Shown in pieces: positions 22,257 to 30,327 of a stretch of 61,242 nucleotides of DNA. The DNA is from Rariglobus sp. (GTDB lineage Bacteria > Verrucomicrobiota > Verrucomicrobiia > Opitutales > Opitutaceae), in the NCBI GenBank assembly GCA_029266495.1, contig JAQSWS010000033.1, positions 1-61,242 of the forward strand, given 5' to 3'. Each line of letters opens with the position of its first letter. The stretch's first letter is position 1. Under the pieces are notes generated by a model, which saw only the letters and a program-made list of their open reading frames with translations, had not been told where the DNA came from and searched no databases. The position numbers and the translations under genes were made by a program.

Positions 22257-22817
22257 TTACCCGAGGAAGCCAGTCAGTTTTTTACGGAGGAGATCGCGGG
22301 CCCGGGCGAGGCGGGTTTCCACGGCCTTGGGCGTGGCGCGGACAATGGCGGCGATGTCGGCGTGGGACATGTTTTCGTATTCGGAAAGCACGAGGGGCGC
22401 GCGGAGGTTGTCGGGGAGGGTGGCGATCGCGGTGCGGACGGCGCTGGCGCGTTCGGCGGCGAGGGATTCGCTTTGGGGATCGCCGTGGGTGTCGGCGGGT
22501 TCGGGCGCCTCATCGAGGGCGACAAGCGGCCGGCGGGTGCGGCGGCGGGCATGGTCGCGGGCGAGGTTGAGGGCGATCTGGAACATCCAGGTCGAGAACC
22601 GGGCGCCTTCACGGTAGCGTGCGCGGTGCTGGTAGATGCGCACAAACGTTTCCTGGGCGAGATCGAGGGCGTCGGCTTCGTTTTGCGTGTGCCGGTAGAG
22701 AAACGAGCGCAGGGGGACCTGCCAGCGGAGCATGAGCGCATCGAGTGCGGTGTCGTCACCCTCGCGCAGCCCGGAGGCGAGGGATTCGTCGGTGGGCTGG
22801 GGGGAGCCGGAGATCAT
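22257..22817 (-). CDS. ECF-type RNA polymerase sigma factor
   Basis: This 186-residue sigma-70 family protein has region 2 (DALDLAQETFVRIYQHRARY ... FSTWMFQIALNLARDHARRR) and region 4 (LPDNLRAPLVLSEYENMSHA, then DIAAIVRATPKAVETRLARA) joined by a short linker. It should direct transcription of a small stress regulon. Its start overlaps the stop of the upstream sensor gene by 4 nt, and that gene overlaps the membrane protein gene before it in the same way. It is unusual that the sigma factor is last in the operon. Confidence 0.92.
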   Translation of the reverse strand: MISGSPQPTDESLASGLREGDDTALDALMLRWQVPLRSFLYRHTQNEADALDLAQETFVRIYQHRARYREGARFSTWMFQIALNLARDHARRRTRRPLVALDEAPEPADTHGDPQSESLAAERASAVRTAIATLPDNLRAPLVLSEYENMSHADIAAIVRATPKAVETRLARARDLLRKKLTGFLG

Positions 22818-23242
22818 TTGAGCCCGAGGGGAGCCTCGTGGCTCTGGCCGGAGACTTTGGGGCCGACGAGGGCGAGGAAGCGGGCGCCTTGTTCGGGGGA
22901 CATGACGGCGGCGACCCGTTTCAGGTGGGCTTGGGTCGCGTCGTGGCAGATGGCCTCGAGACGGGTGAGTTCGGCCTGGGCGGCAGGTTTGTCGTCGGCG
23001 ACGGCGAGGTGCTTGCGGGCTTGGACGATGCGTTTGCAGTGGTCCATGCAGACGGGGAAATAATCGTCGTGGAGCTGTGCGATGGCGGTGGTTTGGGCCG
23101 GGGTGAGCTGGAACTCTTTTTGCATCCAGGCCATTTCGTCGGCCTCGTTATCTGCGGCGGGCCGCAGCAAGGCGAAGGTGAGGCCGAAGGCGAAGGCGGC
23201 GGCGGCGAGCGCCATCAGGAGATAACGGACGCAGGGACTCAC
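22814..23242 (-). CDS. Membrane-anchored Spy/CnrX-like metal sensor
   Basis: This 142-residue protein has an N-terminal membrane helix (LLMALAAAAFAFGLTFALL). A periplasmic helical-hairpin domain with the LTPAQTTAIAQLHDDYFPVC and MSPEQGARFLALVG pattern follows, as in CnrX/Spy-type heavy-metal sensors. Cys and His residues (VCMDHC ... ICHDATQAHL) could bind metal or report redox state. The start is GTG at 23242, overlapping the previous gene by 4 nt. It probably transmits a periplasmic signal that controls the sigma factor encoded next. Confidence 0.75.
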   Translation of the reverse strand: MSPCVRYLLMALAAAAFAFGLTFALLRPAADNEADEMAWMQKEFQLTPAQTTAIAQLHDDYFPVCMDHCKRIVQARKHLAVADDKPAAQAELTRLEAICHDATQAHLKRVAAVMSPEQGARFLALVGPKVSGQSHEAPLGLK

Positions 23243-23559
23243 GGGTGGACGTGGGTTGGGCCGGAGGCGGTCATTCGCACCGGGTCGATGCTGCGCACGT
23301 AGGCGTCGGCCATGCGATCGGTGGTGAGCGAGCGGTTGAGCGCAAAGGCACCGCCACTTCCGGCGGCCAGGGCGAAAAGGATGGCCAGACTGGCGGCGAG
23401 TGGAATGGCACCGGGGAAGTGGAAGAGAGCGGCGGGCTCGCGGGTGGCTCCGGTGGAATGAATACGCGCCCAGACTCCCTGATTGAAGTCAGGCGCGGGG
23501 GCGGGCTCATGGCGCCACGTTTGCAACGTGGAGGAGAGCGGATCGCGTGGGTCTTTCAT
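23239..23559 (-). CDS. Small membrane protein, probable anti-sigma factor
   Basis: This 106-residue protein has a cytoplasmic N-terminal half, a single membrane helix (IPLAASLAILFALAAGSGGAF) and a short periplasmic tail. It is first in a three-gene operon, coupled by 4-nt overlaps to the metal-sensor and ECF sigma genes. No zinc-type anti-sigma motif is visible, so the anti-sigma role is inferred from context only. The ATG at 23559 was chosen; the frame extends 48 nt further to a non-ATG codon. Confidence 0.6.
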   Translation of the reverse strand: MKDPRDPLSSTLQTWRHEPAPAPDFNQGVWARIHSTGATREPAALFHFPGAIPLAASLAILFALAAGSGGAFALNRSLTTDRMADAYVRSIDPVRMTASGPTHVHP

Positions 23560-23617
23560 GCCGGGTATTACGCTGGTGGCGGCGGAATCCCTTGGCGAAT
23601 CTTTCAAAGAGTCGGGT

Positions 23618-24907
23618 TCAACCCGTCAGGGACGGGGGCAGGCTGATTTTCGTTACGTAGCGCGCGGATATATAGAGTATTGCGTCTGGATGGTATCGAC
23701 GCGGGTCGCGGATTTTATCCTGGCCGAAACGGGTGACGAATTCTGCGCGGAGGCTGCGGATGAGGGAGGTGCCGCCGGTGAGGAAGACCGTCTCGATGCT
23801 GGCGGGTGCGATCGCGGAATCGGCGAGGAATTTATCGAGGTAACCGGCGATTGCGTGGGTGAGGTCGGCGGAGTTTTTGTTGAACTCGGAGCGGCTCATG
23901 CGGAGGTCGATGGGAATGCGCGGATGCGTGAAGGTGATCGGCGCGGTGACCTGCGTGGTGAGCGCGATTTTCGCACCTTCGATTTTTTGGAAGAGGGCGA
24001 AGCCTTGGTTTTCCTTGATGAGAGCCTGAAAACGTTCGAAGGCGGGCGGGTCGTTGGAGAGGCCGGTGAGCCGCCAGAGAAGGTCCATTTTCTTGGCGTT
24101 GCGCAGGAAGACGATCTGGTCCCACTGGCAGATCGTGCGGTAGAGGGAATCGGGGACCTCGATCTGTTTGCCCCAGCTGTCGTAGGTGGCACCGCGCCCG
24201 AAGAGCGGAGTGACTTTGTGCCACATGGTGGCGGCGTCGTATTTGTTGCCGGCGACGGGCAGGCCACCGGTGGCGAGGATATCGGCCATGCGATCGGTGA
24301 AACCTTGGCGCGCGGGGTCGAGTTGCACGACGGTGAAGTCCGAGGTGCCGCCGCCGAAGTCGCCCACGAGCACGCGTTCGGGTTTCGTGATGCGCGACTC
24401 GTAAGCGAAGGCGGCGGCGATCGGTTCGTATTGGAAATGGATCTCGGTGAAGCCGGCGATCTGGGCGGCGCGGTGGAGGCGTTTCTCCGCGAGCTGGTCT
24501 TCAGCAGGATCGGTCGAGAAGACGGCGGGGCGGCCGAGGACGACGCGTTTGACGTTCTGGTTCGTGACGGCGTCGGCGCGGGCCTTGAGGTGCTGGAGGA
24601 AAATTGCGATCAAGTCCTCGATGAGGTAGGTCTGGTTGTTCACGACCGTCTCGGTGAACGTTTCGTAGGGCAGGATCGTTTTGATGGCTTGGAAGAACCG
24701 TCCGCGCATCTCGTCCTCAACGTAGCGGAGTTTGGCGGCGTTGCCCAAAGCGGGGGAGATGCGCTTCGTCGTGTAAGGGAAATACATGAACGTCGCGTCC
24801 ACGCCGGCGATGCGCGGGTCGCGCGCGAGGGTGCGCGTGGTGGCGTTCCAGATGGTGACGGCGGAATTGCTGGTGCCGAAATCGATGCCGTAGATAAACG
24901 TGTCCAT
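23618..24907 (-). CDS. Hsp70-like ATPase (YegD type)
   Basis: This 429-residue protein has the actin/Hsp70 nucleotide-binding fold. It shows phosphate 1 (YGIDFGTSNSAVTIW), phosphate 2 (VLVGDFGGGTSDFTVVQL) and the adenosine motif (VFLTGGTSLIRSL). It lacks a DnaK-type substrate-binding domain, as in YegD. The client is unknown. It lies upstream of the ECF sigma operon on the same strand (58 nt gap) and may be co-transcribed. Start at ATG 24907. Confidence 0.88.
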   Translation of the reverse strand: MDTFIYGIDFGTSNSAVTIWNATTRTLARDPRIAGVDATFMYFPYTTKRISPALGNAAKLRYVEDEMRGRFFQAIKTILPYETFTETVVNNQTYLIEDLIAIFLQHLKARADAVTNQNVKRVVLGRPAVFSTDPAEDQLAEKRLHRAAQIAGFTEIHFQYEPIAAAFAYESRITKPERVLVGDFGGGTSDFTVVQLDPARQGFTDRMADILATGGLPVAGNKYDAATMWHKVTPLFGRGATYDSWGKQIEVPDSLYRTICQWDQIVFLRNAKKMDLLWRLTGLSNDPPAFERFQALIKENQGFALFQKIEGAKIALTTQVTAPITFTHPRIPIDLRMSRSEFNKNSADLTHAIAGYLDKFLADSAIAPASIETVFLTGGTSLIRSLRAEFVTRFGQDKIRDPRRYHPDAILYISARYVTKISLPPSLTG

Positions 24908-25081
24908 GGGGCGGGCGTGCGTGAGGAGGGGGCGGAAATCCTCGAAACACGAGGGACGGGTGAGGGAAGGGGGCGGCGCACGGGTGACAAGGGGAATCGT
25001 TCCGAGCGAGGTGGCACAGGCATTCTTGCCGGTGATGCTTCTCGGAACACAGACGAGGATGTCTGTGTCACTTTCGCTCGT

Positions 25082-25474
25082 TCAGCTAAGCTGGCTCGTG
25101 ATGCGCAGGCCGGGGATTTTTTGGAAGTGCGCGTCGAAAGTGAGCACGATGGCCTCGGTTTCGAGAGCGCAGGCGGCGATGAGAATGTCGCTGGCGGGGA
25201 TGACCAAGCCTTGCCGGTCGAGCGACCACGCCAGGTGCGCAGTGCGCTCCCAAACGACTGCGGTGGTATCTATGTAGGTCATTAGGGCAAAGCTGGTCTG
25301 ATACTCGTGAAGCACGCGTGGGTCGCGAAGGCCTCGCGTGACTTCCGTAATAACCATGCCGCACGCAAAAAAATCCCATTCGCCCGTATGTCGGCTGAGT
25401 TCTTGGAACGGATCCAGACCTAAGCGGGCATTACGAATGTAGAAACTGCTATCAGGAAGAACGGGAATCGCCAT
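25082..25474 (-). CDS. PIN-domain ribonuclease toxin (VapC-like)
   Basis: This 130-residue PIN-domain protein would cleave RNA when free of its antitoxin. The four acidic metal ligands are visible: Asp8 (LPDSSFYI), Glu44 (VITEVTRG), Asp96 (ASDILIAA) and Asp114 (LTFDAHFQ). Its start overlaps the antitoxin gene by 23 nt, so the pair is translationally coupled. The 174 nt after its stop hold nothing recognisable before the Hsp70-like gene. Confidence 0.88.
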   Translation of the reverse strand: MAIPVLPDSSFYIRNARLGLDPFQELSRHTGEWDFFACGMVITEVTRGLRDPRVLHEYQTSFALMTYIDTTAVVWERTAHLAWSLDRQGLVIPASDILIAACALETEAIVLTFDAHFQKIPGLRITSQLS

Positions 25475-25718
25475 AGGGTGCCGGATCTTCCGCAGCGATC
25501 ATTTCGGGTTTATCCAGAGAGGCTAGGGATGCCGGATCGTAAGCGTTTTTAAGTTCATCCGGGGTGAGCCCGAGGCCTTTGGAGAAAACCTCCTTCAACT
25601 TATGACGGCGGGCCATTTCGTTGAGGGCGAGTTCGACGGCGGCTCGCTTGGTCTTGGCGCCGGTGATCTTCATCACGCGATCCAAGACATCTTCGTCGAT
25701 GTGCATGGTCATTTTCAT
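25452..25718 (-). CDS. Antitoxin of the PIN toxin (VapB-like)
   Basis: This 88-residue protein has an N-terminal ribbon-helix-helix DNA-binding region (MTMHIDEDVLDRVMKITGA then KTKRAAVELALNEMARRH). A Pro/Asp/Ser-rich tail should wrap the toxin. It precedes the toxin with a 23-nt overlap. Two similar palindromes upstream of its start are likely operators for autoregulation by the complex. Confidence 0.88.
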   Translation of the reverse strand: MKMTMHIDEDVLDRVMKITGAKTKRAAVELALNEMARRHKLKEVFSKGLGLTPDELKNAYDPASLASLDKPEMIAAEDPAPYGDSRSS

Positions 25719-25732
25719 GGTGGGAACGACGA

Positions 25733-25784
25733 TATGGCTAGGGAGCCATACGCGTCAAGCGGAAGGTATGGTTAGGTAGCCATA
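25733..25784. promoter_or_regulatory. Twin antitoxin operators
   Basis: Two inverted repeats with the same plan lie 15-66 nt upstream of the antitoxin start. They are TATGGCT-AGGG-AGCCATA (25733-25750) and TATGGTT-AGGT-AGCCATA (25767-25784). Their centres are 34 nt apart, about three helical turns, which suits cooperative binding of a ribbon-helix-helix antitoxin. Confidence 0.75.
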
Positions 25785-25821
25785 CTAATTCAAGTAATGG
25801 TTGAAGAATGAGTAGTAAAAC

Positions 25822-25842
25822 TTGTCACTTATTAGGTGACAA
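25822..25842. promoter_or_regulatory. Dispersed palindrome, copy 1
   Basis: TTGTCACTT, ATT, AGGTGACAA: the same palindrome as at 39069-39091 and 43153-43177 with one change in the right arm. It lies 104-124 nt upstream of the antitoxin start, beyond the twin operators. Confidence 0.6.
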
Positions 25843-25866
25843 ATTGAGTTTGAGAGGTGCGGGCGT

Positions 25867-25897
25867 AAAAAAGGCCCCGACGTGTGGTGGTCGGGGC
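25867..25897 (-). terminator. Intrinsic terminator downstream of htpG
   Basis: An 8-bp GC stem (GCCCCGAC at 25874-25881 with GTCGGGGC at 25890-25897) is followed on the minus strand by a T-run (six A at 25867-25872 on the plus strand). Confidence 0.8.
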
Positions 25898-26014
25898 TTG
25901 AGGGAGACCTGCTTTGTCTGGTCCGGATTTTGTTGGGAATAGCGCAAGCGGGGGGGCAATACGGACGTCGCTTCTGTCTTGGGACGAAAGCGCGTCCGGG
26001 CTTCTGCTGCGCCG

Positions 26015-26038
26015 GGGCGGGGAGCGGAGTCCCCGCCC
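26015..26038. repeat. GC-rich hairpin at the htpG 3' end
   Basis: GGGCGGGGA (26015-26023) and TCCCCGCCC (26030-26038) make a perfect 9-bp stem with a 6-nt loop, 7 nt beyond the htpG stop. It has no T-run, so it looks more like a repeat hairpin or mRNA 3' end protector than a terminator. Confidence 0.5.
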
Positions 26039-26045
26039 TACCGGG

Positions 26046-27896
26046 TCAGACGGTTTCGAGGAGCTTGTAGAGGCGGGCGACCATCTTGGACGGGTCTTCG
26101 AAAAGGCCGGCGCTGATGAGGCTGTTGTCGAGGATCTGCTCGGCGATCAGGGCGGCTTTCTCGGGCGACGAGGTCTTCGTGGCGGCGAGGTGCTTGATCA
26201 CGGCGTGGCGCGGGTTGATCTCGAGGTTCACCTTCACGGGGGCGTCGGCGCCGTCCTTGTTCATGGCCTTCATCATGCGGCGCATTTGGGGCGACATGAA
26301 TTTGTCGGCGTTGACGGCGAGGGCGGGCGAGTCGACGAGGCGATCGCTGGGTTTCACGGACTCGACGCGGTCGCCGAGGGTCGTCTTGAGCCATTCGGCG
26401 AGGGCCTTGGCGTCGTCGTCGGAGAGGTCGCCTTCGGCGGCGGGGGGCTTGGGTGCGTCGGTGAGTTTCACGTCGGCGTGATCGGCGGCGATGAGCTTCT
26501 TGCCCTCGAATTCACGGACGTTGCTCATGACGTATTCGTCAACCGCTTCATAGCAGAAGAGGACCTCGAGGTTGCGGGCCTTGAAACCTTCGAGATACGG
26601 GCCGGCTTCGATGGCGGAGCGGGACGGTCCGAGGAGGAAGTAGATTTCCTTTTGCTCGGCGCCCATGCGGGACACGTAGTCGGTGAGCGAGGTCGTCTTG
26701 CCCTTCTCGGTGAGGGAGGACTCGAAGCGGAGGAGCTTAACGATCTCGTCCTTGTGGGTATAGTCGAGGGCGGCGCCTTCCTTCAGGAACACGCCGAACT
26801 CGGCGTAGAATTCGTTGTAGGCGTCGGCACGGTTCTTGGCTTCCTCGGAGAGGAACTTGATGAAGCGCTTGGTGATGACCTTGTTCAGTTTCTCGATCAG
26901 GGCGCGGTCCTGCATGGTTTCGCGCGAGATGTTGAGCGGGAGGTCCTCGCTATCGACGACGCCCTTCATGAAGCGGAGCCATTCGGGCAGGAGGTCCTTG
27001 GGTTTGGCGTCGATCAGGACCTTGCGGCAATAGAGCGAGACGGAGGGCTCGAGGCGGGCCATGCCGAATTTTTCGGTGTTGTCCTTGGGGACGAAGAGGA
27101 GGGCGTTGATCTGAAGCGGGGCGTCGGCGCTGAAGTGAAGGCGCAGGCGGGGCTCGTCGTAGGCGTGGCTCTGGAACTTGTAAAACGCGGTGTATTGCTC
27201 GTCGGTGATCTCGTTTTTCGAGCGGAGCCAGAGGGCTTCGACGGTGTTGATGTGTTTGCCGTTCAGATTGACGGGGAACGACACGAAGGCGCTGTAGCGC
27301 TCGAGGATTTCCTTGATACGGCTCTCGGTGGCGAATTCGCCGCAGTCGTCCTTGAGCTCGATAACGATCTTGGTGCCGCGCTGCTGGTCGGAGACCTCCT
27401 CGACCTCGTAGCTGCCGGAGCCGTCGCTGGTCCAGACGTGGGCGGGTTCGTCTTTCTTCCAGGAGCGGGAGTAAACTTTGACGGTCTTGGCGACCATGAA
27501 GGCGGAGTAGAAGCCGACGCCGAACTGGCCGATGAGATTGGAGTTTTTTTGTCCGCCTTCGCTGAGGGCCTTGAGGAAGGCCTTGGAGCCGGAGTGGGCG
27601 ATGGTGCCGAGGTTTTCGATGAGCTCGGCGCGGGTCATGCCGAGGCCGGCGTCCTGGAGCGTGAGGGTCTTGGCGGTGTCGTCGGTCGTCAGGTTGATCT
27701 CCAGGGCGAGCGAGTCGTCGGCGACGTCCTTCTCGGTGAGCTGGAGGTGGCGGAACTTTTCGAGGGCGTCGGAGGCGTTGGAAACGAGTTCGCGGACGAA
27801 GATTTCCTTCTCCGTGTAGAGCGAGTGGATGACGATATCGAGGAGCTGTTTGATTTCGGCCTGGAACTCGAATTTTTGCGGAGTGGCGGTGGACAT
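26046..27896 (-). CDS. htpG: Molecular chaperone HtpG (Hsp90)
   Basis: This 616-residue Hsp90 chaperone has the GHKL ATP site (ELVSNASDALEKFR, DAGLGMT, then IGQFGVGFYSAFMVA). The middle-domain LPLNISRETMQ segment with the conserved Arg and a C-terminal dimerisation domain are present. Length is typical. No CIRCE or other heat-shock element was found upstream. The 168 nt upstream contain a heptad repeat and the terminator of the preceding gene. Confidence 0.97.
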   Translation of the reverse strand: MSTATPQKFEFQAEIKQLLDIVIHSLYTEKEIFVRELVSNASDALEKFRHLQLTEKDVADDSLALEINLTTDDTAKTLTLQDAGLGMTRAELIENLGTIAHSGSKAFLKALSEGGQKNSNLIGQFGVGFYSAFMVAKTVKVYSRSWKKDEPAHVWTSDGSGSYEVEEVSDQQRGTKIVIELKDDCGEFATESRIKEILERYSAFVSFPVNLNGKHINTVEALWLRSKNEITDEQYTAFYKFQSHAYDEPRLRLHFSADAPLQINALLFVPKDNTEKFGMARLEPSVSLYCRKVLIDAKPKDLLPEWLRFMKGVVDSEDLPLNISRETMQDRALIEKLNKVITKRFIKFLSEEAKNRADAYNEFYAEFGVFLKEGAALDYTHKDEIVKLLRFESSLTEKGKTTSLTDYVSRMGAEQKEIYFLLGPSRSAIEAGPYLEGFKARNLEVLFCYEAVDEYVMSNVREFEGKKLIAADHADVKLTDAPKPPAAEGDLSDDDAKALAEWLKTTLGDRVESVKPSDRLVDSPALAVNADKFMSPQMRRMMKAMNKDGADAPVKVNLEINPRHAVIKHLAATKTSSPEKAALIAEQILDNSLISAGLFEDPSKMVARLYKLLETV

Positions 27897-27909
27897 GGGG
27901 ACGGACGGT

Positions 27910-27937
27910 GTTGAGGGTTGAGAGATGAGAGTTAAGT
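27910..27937. repeat. Heptanucleotide-period repeat, locus 1
   Basis: Four 7-nt units in a row: GTTGAGG, GTTGAGA, GATGAGA, GTTAAGT. The same units in a different order are found at 37502-37529. It lies 13 nt upstream of the htpG start. Confidence 0.6.
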
Positions 27938-27972
27938 GATCGGAAGAGGAAGAACGTTGAGACTAGAAAACG

Positions 27973-27999
27973 AAAAAGCCCGCTATTTTAGCGGGCTTT
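27973..27999 (-). terminator. Intrinsic terminator of the secreted unknown at 28066
   Basis: AAAGCCCGCT (27975-27984) and AGCGGGCTTT (27990-27999) form a 10-bp stem with a 5-nt loop, followed by T on the minus strand. Confidence 0.88.
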
Positions 28000-28065
28000 G
28001 GAAAAAATCAAGCGGGCGATTTTCGGAACGGGCGTGGACGAGCCACGCCCTTGCGGGGGGCAGAA

Positions 28066-28911
28066 TCAGCGCAGGATGGGGTGGTCGGCGAGGGTGAGGA
28101 AATCGCGGATGCGGTCCTGTTGCGCGCGGTTGACGGTCTGGCCGGAGGGCAGATCACGGATCGTGGCAATGGCTTCGGTCAGGCGTTGGGAGAGGGTTTG
28201 AAGCGTGGGATCGTTGGCGAGAAACTGTTTGGGCGGGAGACTGGAGCGGATGCGTTCGAGGCCTTGGGCGGCCTCTTCCAGGAGCTTCGGATTCATCTTG
28301 TTCAGCTCGAACAAAGCGCGACGGTCGGAGGCGAGGACACCGTCGGTGCGGGAGAACTGCTGAAGGACGCGGCGTGGCGTGGTGGTGAGTTCGTCGGGGG
28401 TGATCTGACGCGTTTCCGTCTCGGTTTTGCTGCGTTGGTTGATGCCCGAGAACGGGGGGAGCTGGAGGCCGTCCCAGACGGTCGGATAAGTGGTGACTAG
28501 CTGGGCTTGCACGGTGGTTTCGGTGGTGGTGCGGAAGGCGACGGGAACCTTGACGGTGGTGGGCACGTCGAGCACGCGGCGGATTTCGGAGCCGACCTGG
28601 GTGGCGGTGAGGATCTCGGCGAAGAGGCCGAGGTTCACCGGTTGGGCGCTGCGGAGGAACACGGCGCGCTGGCGGGCGGCGTCGAGGGCGGGTTGCTCGG
28701 TCTTGAGTTTGGCGAGGTCGAACTTGTCCCAAGTGACGATGACGGGGGCGCTTTCGGCGGAGGTTACGACGACGAGGCCCTCGGGGCGGGCTTCCCAAAT
28801 GCCGGCGAATTCGACGGAGCGGCCGTTGGCGCCGGTGAGTTTGACCTCTTCGGCGGGGAGCGTGGAGGCGAAGGCGAGGGTGAGGAGCGGGAGGAGGCTG
28901 CGGGTAGACAT
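28066..28911 (-). CDS. Exported protein of unknown function
   Basis: This 281-residue protein has a signal peptide (SLLPLLTLAFASTLPAEE). A short beta-rich segment follows (EVKLTGANGRSVEFAGIWEA ... VIVTWDKFDLAKL) that faintly resembles the SHD1-like domains elsewhere in this window. The rest is mostly helical and hydrophilic. No catalytic motif is visible and I do not recognise the family. It stands alone, with its own terminator. Confidence 0.68.
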   Translation of the reverse strand: MSTRSLLPLLTLAFASTLPAEEVKLTGANGRSVEFAGIWEARPEGLVVVTSAESAPVIVTWDKFDLAKLKTEQPALDAARQRAVFLRSAQPVNLGLFAEILTATQVGSEIRRVLDVPTTVKVPVAFRTTTETTVQAQLVTTYPTVWDGLQLPPFSGINQRSKTETETRQITPDELTTTPRRVLQQFSRTDGVLASDRRALFELNKMNPKLLEEAAQGLERIRSSLPPKQFLANDPTLQTLSQRLTEAIATIRDLPSGQTVNRAQQDRIRDFLTLADHPILR

Positions 28912-29038
28912 GGAGGTGGAGGGGGCATGGCTTGCGACCCCTTGGGTTTGAAAATGTTCAATGGATGGTGGGGGAGCGGGCGCAGGCCGGGGAAAATAGA
29001 CCGAAGCGGACGGTGTGGCGTATGCGGGGACGGGTGCT

Positions 29039-29063
29039 CCTTGAGATCACGCTCAAGGCCACG
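29039..29063. repeat. Covarying hairpin repeat, copy 1
   Basis: The stem is CCTTGAG (29039-29045) with CTCAAGG (29052-29058), the loop ATCACG, and CCACG follows. It lies 10 nt beyond the stop of the minus-strand KTSC-like gene. Copies 2 and 3 keep the plan but change stem base pairs on both sides. Confidence 0.7.
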
Positions 29064-29072
29064 ACCGGGGGG

Positions 29073-29360
29073 CTAGGCGAGTTTTGCGGCGTAGCGGTGG
29101 CTTACGTGTTGGCTGATGAAGGTGGAGAGTCCCTGGCCGGCCACGGCGAGGCGCTTCATGTGCTCGATGTTTTTGCGGCCGGCGCTGGCGTAGGTGTAGG
29201 AATAGATTGTCCCATTTTTAAACTGCACGAGGAGGGAGTCGCGGCCGAGTTGATAGGCCGTGACCCCGGAGTCACCGCTGCGGTTCTTGTAGCGCTCCAC
29301 GAGGTGTTCGACCGCGCCGCGTGATTTCGGAGCCTTGCCTGCGGAAGGTCTCCGGCCCAA
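29073..29360 (-). CDS. KTSC-like domain protein
   Basis: This protein of about 95 residues has a C-terminal two-thirds (VTAYQLGRDSLLVQFKNGTI ... GLSTFISQHVSHRY) that matches the general pattern of KTSC domains, small nucleic-acid- or partner-binding modules. The function is unknown. The start is uncertain: no ATG is available, and TTG at 29360 is the first possible codon. The N-terminal 20 residues are basic and probably flexible. It is divergent from the membrane coiled-coil gene. Confidence 0.6.
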   Translation of the reverse strand: MGRRPSAGKAPKSRGAVEHLVERYKNRSGDSGVTAYQLGRDSLLVQFKNGTIYSYTYASAGRKNIEHMKRLAVAGQGLSTFISQHVSHRYAAKLA

Positions 29361-29388
29361 CTTCGCGAGCGGCCCCCTGGCGTTGCTT

Positions 29389-30213
29389 ATGAATTTTTTA
29401 AAATACCCCCTCGTCGCTCTCCTTGCAGCCCTTGTTTCGAGTTGGGTGACCTACCGGATCGCGCAGCGTGCGCCGGAGGAAATCCACAGGCCCGCTCCGT
29501 CGGCCGAACTTCGTCCGGCTGTTCCTGCCGTGGATACGCCCGCTCCCGGCGTCGCTTCGGTGGACACCGCGGAAATGGAGCGGTTGATGCGTGAAAATGC
29601 CGACTTGAATGCGCAGCTGGCCGATACACGGGCCCGCCTGGTGGCGCATGGTGCGGCGTTGAAGCAAACGAGGGATGAGTTGGATGAACTTCGCCGTCCG
29701 ATGATCGCCGATCTCTTGAGTTCCACGTTGAGGGCCGATCTTAAATCAGGCGAAGTCGTGGTGACGGGCGGTTACAAGCTGGCGGATGGCCGGCGGCTTT
29801 ATGCCTTTGCCAAGCCGAGCGTCGAGCAGATTGACGGGGCGAACGTGGTGATGATTGAAGGGCGTTACGTCACCCTGACCGATGAGGTCGGCAAGAGCGT
29901 GGGCCTGGACAACCTGGCCACGAATGCGGCCAACACGCTTCAACATGGCGAGGTGTGGGTGCCCGATGAGGAAGCGGCGGTTTTCGAGAAGCTTGCGAAC
30001 ACGCAGGGCACGGACGTGATGACTTATCCGAGTGTGTCCGTGCGCCCCGGCCGCAGCGGAACGATCAACATCGGCAATACTCAACTCCGGGTGACGCCTA
30101 CGCTGGCGGAGGACGGGGACGGGTTGGGAATGGAGCTCAGGCTGGAACAGCCGCAGGAGGCTGCGGCGGCGGGAACGGCTGCGGCGACCCCGGGGCAGGA
30201 GACGGCGAAGTAA
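29389..30213 (+). CDS. Membrane-anchored coiled-coil protein with a secretin-like C-terminal segment
   Basis: This 274-residue protein has an N-terminal anchor (YPLVALLAALVSSWVTYRIA) and a Pro/Ala linker. A coiled coil covers about residues 60-100 (MERLMRENADLNAQLADTRA). The C-terminal domain contains GTDVMTYPSVSVRPGRSG followed by INIGNTQLRVTPTLAEDG, which resembles the short repeats found in secretins. No other secretion gene adjoins it, so the role is unknown. The ATG at 29389 starts the anchor; the frame extends 54 nt upstream over the divergent gene. Confidence 0.65.
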   Translation: MNFLKYPLVALLAALVSSWVTYRIAQRAPEEIHRPAPSAELRPAVPAVDTPAPGVASVDTAEMERLMRENADLNAQLADTRARLVAHGAALKQTRDELDELRRPMIADLLSSTLRADLKSGEVVVTGGYKLADGRRLYAFAKPSVEQIDGANVVMIEGRYVTLTDEVGKSVGLDNLATNAANTLQHGEVWVPDEEAAVFEKLANTQGTDVMTYPSVSVRPGRSGTINIGNTQLRVTPTLAEDGDGLGMELRLEQPQEAAAAGTAAATPGQETAK

Positions 30214-30242
30214 TGGTCGGGACGGGGAGGGTGCGCGGCGTT

Positions 30243-30267
30243 CCCTGAGCTCAGGCTCAGGGCCACG
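30243..30267. repeat. Covarying hairpin repeat, copy 2
   Basis: The stem is CCCTGAG (30243-30249) with CTCAGGG (30256-30262), the loop CTCAGG, and CCACG follows. It lies 29 nt after the stop of the plus-strand coiled-coil gene. Confidence 0.7.
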
Positions 30268-30327
30268 GGGCGGACGCGGCACGATGCGGGGTTGCGGGCG
30301 GAAGCGGCGGCTTTCAACCTGCGCGGA

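Larger units (their letters stand above)
25719..26045. other. Intergenic region between htpG and the toxin-antitoxin pair
   Basis: These 327 nt contain, from left to right, two antitoxin operators (25733-25784), a copy of the dispersed palindrome (25822-25842), a terminator (25867-25897), an unremarkable stretch, and a GC hairpin against the htpG stop (26015-26038). Confidence 0.7.

Noticed and set aside
25914-27914. Plus-strand open frame of 666 codons
   Set aside because: Antisense to htpG; composition is that of a shadow frame.
27897-27972. CIRCE or other heat-shock operator before htpG
   Set aside because: No TTAGCACTC-type inverted repeat is present.
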